From Glutinoglossum americanum (taxonomy: Eukaryota; Ascomycota; Geoglossomycetes; Geoglossales; Geoglossaceae), in NCBI GenBank assembly GCA_020080175.1, contig JAGHQL010000149.1, positions 1 through 64,000 of the forward strand: 64,000 nt of DNA. The letters run 5' to 3'. The first letter of the stretch is position 1. Each line of letters starts with the position of its first letter. Position numbers and translations under genes: made by a program. Positions 60,703 to 64,000 of the stretch are shown piece by piece. The notes beneath the pieces are model-generated. The model saw only the letters and a program-made list of their open reading frames with translations, ran no database searches and was not told the DNA's origin.

Positions 60703-60882
60703 TCACCGTCCCCTCCCCGCAGCCCTACACCTCTCGCAAACCGTCTCGACAGCCTGGTGATGACCGTAGTCCGTGAGATATGGGCACCTCTCCGGGGCCG
60801 GCGTGTCGTGGGTGAAATCCAGGACATAAGTCACGTCCTGGGAGCGGCAGTAGTAGCATGTTGTGAGGCAGCGAATGCACAT
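60703..60882 (-). CDS. 59-residue Cys-rich small protein
   Basis: The ATG at 60882 begins MCIRCLTTCYYCRSQDVTYV and the product ends ETVCERCRAAGRGR. Three CxxC pairs plus two His (H in LDFTHDT and YGHHQ) suggest zinc binding. Many fungi carry similar tiny MC-start Cys-rich proteins of unknown function. An in-frame upstream start at 60996 exists, but that extension is low-complexity and is less likely translated. Confidence 0.55.
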   Translation of the reverse strand: MCIRCLTTCYYCRSQDVTYVLDFTHDTPAPERCPYLTDYGHHQAVETVCERCRAAGRGR

Positions 60883-61150
60883 TTTGCTTGATTGGCTTGG
60901 CGGTAGTGCTGGTGTGTGTGTAGTGTTGTTTCTCTTTTTTGTACGGGGAGGGAGGAATGGGGGTTTCTTTAAATAGTATTTAAGGGACTGGGGCATTCAC
61001 TTGCTGGGAGAGAAGGGATTCACTGGATTCGGTGCAGGGTGTTTGGATTTTGGTTTGCGGGTTGCGATGTTGTGTCCAGAAACCTAGGGGAGAGGGGAAG
61101 AGAGGTTGCCTGTTGGGCTGTGTGAAGATGCGGTAGACTTGGGCTATTAA

Positions 61151-64000
61151 TTAACCGCCCGGAGTGAGAGAATTCAACAGCTTCACAATATCCTCGTGAC
61201 CGGCCACGGTCGCCCACATCAGCGGCGTCCAACCGTCCATGTCTGGGGAATCCGCCACAACATCGTCCCGGCTAAGGAGTAGCTTTGCCATCTCCATGTG
61301 GCCTTTTGAGGCCGCCCACATTAGCGGCGTAAGGCCTTGGGAGTCCTGGGAGTCTGCCGCAACGTCGTCTCGACCCAGGAGCAGCCCCACCAATTCCATG
61401 TGGCCATGTAAGATCGCAAACATCAGCGGCGTCTGACCATTCACATCCCTAGAGTCCGCTGCGACGTCGTCTCGGCTCAGAAGCAGCTTTACTATTCCCA
61501 CGAAGCCGCCTTCAGCCGCCCACGACAGCGGCGTCCGACCGCACCTGTCTCTGGAGTCTGCTGCGACGTCGTCCCAGCCAAGGAGCAGCTTTACCATCTC
61601 CATGTGGCCTTTTGAGGCCGCCCATGTTAGCGGCGTAAGGCCTTGGGAGTCCCGGGAGTCTGCCGCAACGTCGTCTCGACCCAGGAGCAGCCCCGCCAAT
61701 TTCATGTGGCCATGTAAGATCGCAAACAACAGCGGCGTCTGACCGTTCACATCCTTGGAGTCCGCCGCGACGTCGTCTCGGCTCAGAAGCAGCTCTACTG
61801 TTCGCACAAAGCCACCTTCAGCCGCCCACGACAGCGGCGTCCGACCGCACCTGTCTCTGGAGTCTGCCGCAACGTCATCTCGACCCAGGAGCAGCGCCAC
61901 CAATTCTACGTGGCCATGTAAGATCGCAAATAACAGCGGTGTCTGGCCATTTACATCCTTGGAGTCCGCCTCGACGTCATCTCGGCTCAGAAGCAGCTCT
62001 ACTATTCCCATGAAGCCGCCTTCGGCCGCCCACGACAGTGGCGTCCGACTGCACTTGTCCTTGGAGTCTGCTGCGACATCGTCCCGATTTACGAGCAGCT
62101 CTACTACTTCCATGTGGCCATTTGAGGCTGCCCACGACAGCGGTGTTCGACCACCTACGTCTTTAGAGTCTACTGTGACACCGTCCCGACCCAGAAGCAG
62201 CTTCACTATTTCCAGGGAGCCGCCTTCAGCCATCCACGATAGTGTCGTCCGATCATTCACGTCTTTGGAGTCCACTGCGACATCGTCCCGGCTTAGGAGC
62301 AACCCTACTACCTCCACATGGCCTTGCAGGGCCGCCCGCATCAACGGCGTCCGACTGCACTCGTCCTTGGAGTCTGCTGCGACATCGTCCCGACTTAGGA
62401 GCAGCCCTACTACTTCCATGTGGCCATTTGAGGCTGCATACGATAGTGGTGCTTGGCCGCGTATGCCCTTGGAGTTCACCGCGACGTCGTCCCGACTTAG
62501 GAGAAGCTCTACTACTTCCGTGTGACCACTTGAGGCTGCATACAGTAGTGGTGCTTGACCGCATATGTCCTTAGAGTTCACCGCGACGTCGTCCCGGCCC
62601 AGGAGCAGCTTTACCGCCTCTATGCGGCCCATAAAGGCCGCCCACATTAGCGGCGTGAAACCTGCAGAGTCCTGGGAGTCTGCCACAACGTCATCCCGAC
62701 TCAGGAGCACCCTCGCAAATTCTACGTTGCCATCCGAAAGGGCAACCGACAGCGGCGTTCGACCGTCCACATCCTTAGAGTCCGCTACGACATCGTCTCG
62801 GCTCAAAAGCAGCTCTGCAATTTCCGTGAAGCCGCCTTTAGCCGCCCACCACAGTGGCGCCCGACCGCACTTATCCTTAGAGTCTGCCACAACGTCGTCC
62901 CGACCCAGGAGTAGTTTCACGATTTCCTCTTGACCGCGTGAGGCCGCCCATGACAGCGGTGTCCGACCTCCATCGTCCTTAGAATCCGCCGCTACCCCGT
63001 CTTTCAGTAGGCCTACTATGAGGCTCTTCAAACCAAAATATGCAGAAAGATGGATCCCGGAAACGTGCTCTGGGACCCCGTCAAATAAGGGAGATGGATA
63101 GTCTGGGTTTAGCATAAGTTGAGCAGAGGATAAAACTTTAGGGGTATTCTTGAGAAAACCCAGAGCTAAATCTTTAACAGTGTGCTCTACCTCGCCACAA
63201 ACATGATAACCCCAATTTTGGGCTGCATAATCGAGGAGAGGGTTCCGCCGTAGTCGATCCTCCGACCACTCACTAAATGAGCAGGGGCCTTCCAAGAAAG
63301 TATTGAACGAAAGGTAGGTGAGACAAGTCGCGGCGATTCTCTGTTGGGCACCTGGGAATCGCTTCGAGCAGTTGCGCTCGAAATACTCCCGGGTAGTGTA
63401 GTGTACTAACCGGACTATGTTGCTTTTCTGGTCGACTGTCACTAGGCCTGCACAGGCGGACACCAGTTCTTCAATATCCGAGAGATTCTCTTCGTCCAGT
63501 TCTAGTTCACCGGGCTCAACTGCAAGAGCGTGTTGAAGCTCTGGGACAGTCAGCGGCCTCCGGGCGTAGGTGACCCAGGATAGGACTTGTCCAGCTAGTT
63601 CTCTAAAACCTGACTGTTGGCCATTAATCCTCTCCAATGCTTCGTCGTACGCGATATCCAGTGCATCAGATCCCTTTGGGAGCCTCTTTAAAGCATTTTT
63701 AATAGCTTTGGGACTTGTCTTATCCGTTAGCGAATCTAGGTGGAGTTGCGCAAGAAGGAACCTGACTAAAGGCGTTAGAGGTGTGCTGCCCAGTTTCACG
63801 CTCGACGAACATACATTCCATCCACGACATCGATTATATTGCTTTTTATAATCTCCTGCAGGTTTATATTCCTCATGACACAACTGGCCATTCGGGGCAT
63901 CTGACCCTCTAGATATCTTTGTACATCGCCATCACTGGCTCGAATCTCTAGCCGTATAGCTTGTTGGAACTCCTGCATTATTTTTGGCACTGGGCGTGAA
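61151..64000 (-). CDS. NACHT-ankyrin NLR, 5' part outside window (partial)
   Basis: The gene continues beyond the right edge. Visible exons are 64000-63815 and 63761-61151, joined by a 53-nt intron that restores the NACHT motif VVDGM|FLLAQLHLDSL. The edge reads TSRP-type sequence (SRPVPKIMQEFQQAI), the sensor region of NACHT, so the P-loop is upstream outside the window. After the winged-helix-like region (VLSWVTYARRPLTVPELQHA; VRLVHYTTREYFERN) about 18 ankyrin repeats of 34 residues follow (consensus DxxGRTPLSWAAxxGHMEVV and ELLLSRDDVAADSKD). The C-terminal six are organised as a 306-bp higher-order unit. Presumed STAND receptor. The antisense frames through this array are a by-product of its periodicity. 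Confidence 0.92.
61320..61940. repeat. 306-bp higher-order tandem repeat (three ankyrin units per period)
   Basis: The landmark ggcgtaaggccttgggagtc recurs exactly 306 bases apart (61326 and 61632). The intervening order of unit types (SQGLTPL, VNGQTPL, RCGRTPLSWAAEGGF on the protein strand) is also repeated. Similarity at DNA level is very high, indicating recent block duplication or conversion. Confidence 0.8.

Noticed and set aside
61755-62525. Long plus-strand open frame (256 codons) opposite the ankyrin array, with others at 61239-61436, 62242-62574 and 62565-62933
   Set aside because: The frames stay open because the 102-bp repeat period preserves a stop-free antisense frame. The products are periodic Ser/Arg-rich sequence without any domain, and the minus strand has a clear NLR.

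Overview
The window looks like a chromosomal segment of a filamentous ascomycete, most likely a eurotiomycete (Aspergillus/Penicillium-like). Nearly every gene is cut by short GT-AG introns of about 50-120 nt, with CTAAC/CTGAC-like branch sites. The protein families are typical of Pezizomycotina: a bZIP with DUF3425, DUF6594, Clr5, fungal NLRs, a CYP52-like P450 and a GPI-type surface protein. I built the gene models by hand from splice signals and reading-frame phase. Most multi-exon models close exactly in phase, which supports them. No rRNA, tRNA, CRISPR or retroelement was recognised.

The left third (0-21 kb) is rich in STAND/NLR-type and cell-death-type genes. It holds a nucleoside-phosphorylase-NACHT-ankyrin NLR (2941-7024) bracketed by a diverged ~190 bp direct repeat, one copy of which carries a small TA-flanked MITE. 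A compact three-gene block follows: a ZZ-finger/TPR-like/CHAT-protease protein (9114-14272, minus), divergently paired with an unknown-domain alpha/beta-hydrolase (14796-16985, plus), which faces a DUF7708-NACHT-TPR NLR (17386-20802, minus).

The middle (22-43 kb) is mostly ordinary: a bZIP regulator, a membrane-anchored alpha/beta-hydrolase, a caspase-like peptidase, a 98-residue small protein, a DUF6594 membrane protein, an NAD(P)-binding protein with an 8-nt microexon, a Cys-rich multi-pass surface protein, a small secreted GPI-type protein and a RecQ helicase.

The right third is accessory again: a hAT-like MITE (43122-43482), a P450 with a duplicated fragment of its own 5' end upstream, two head-to-head paralogous hydrolase genes (46740-47951 a solo hydrolase; 48885-52368 a hydrolase-NB-ARC-TPR NLR), a multi-pass membrane protein, a Clr5-domain protein, a 59-residue Cys-rich protein, and a NACHT-ankyrin NLR running off the right edge. 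Nine genes have domains linked in fungi to non-self recognition or regulated cell death, so this is best read as an NLR/cell-death-rich accessory region. The most unusual parts are the CHAT / hydrolase / NACHT block and the head-to-head hydrolase pair, in which one copy keeps the catalytic Ser but lacks the NLR part and the other keeps the NLR part but has Gly in place of that Ser.
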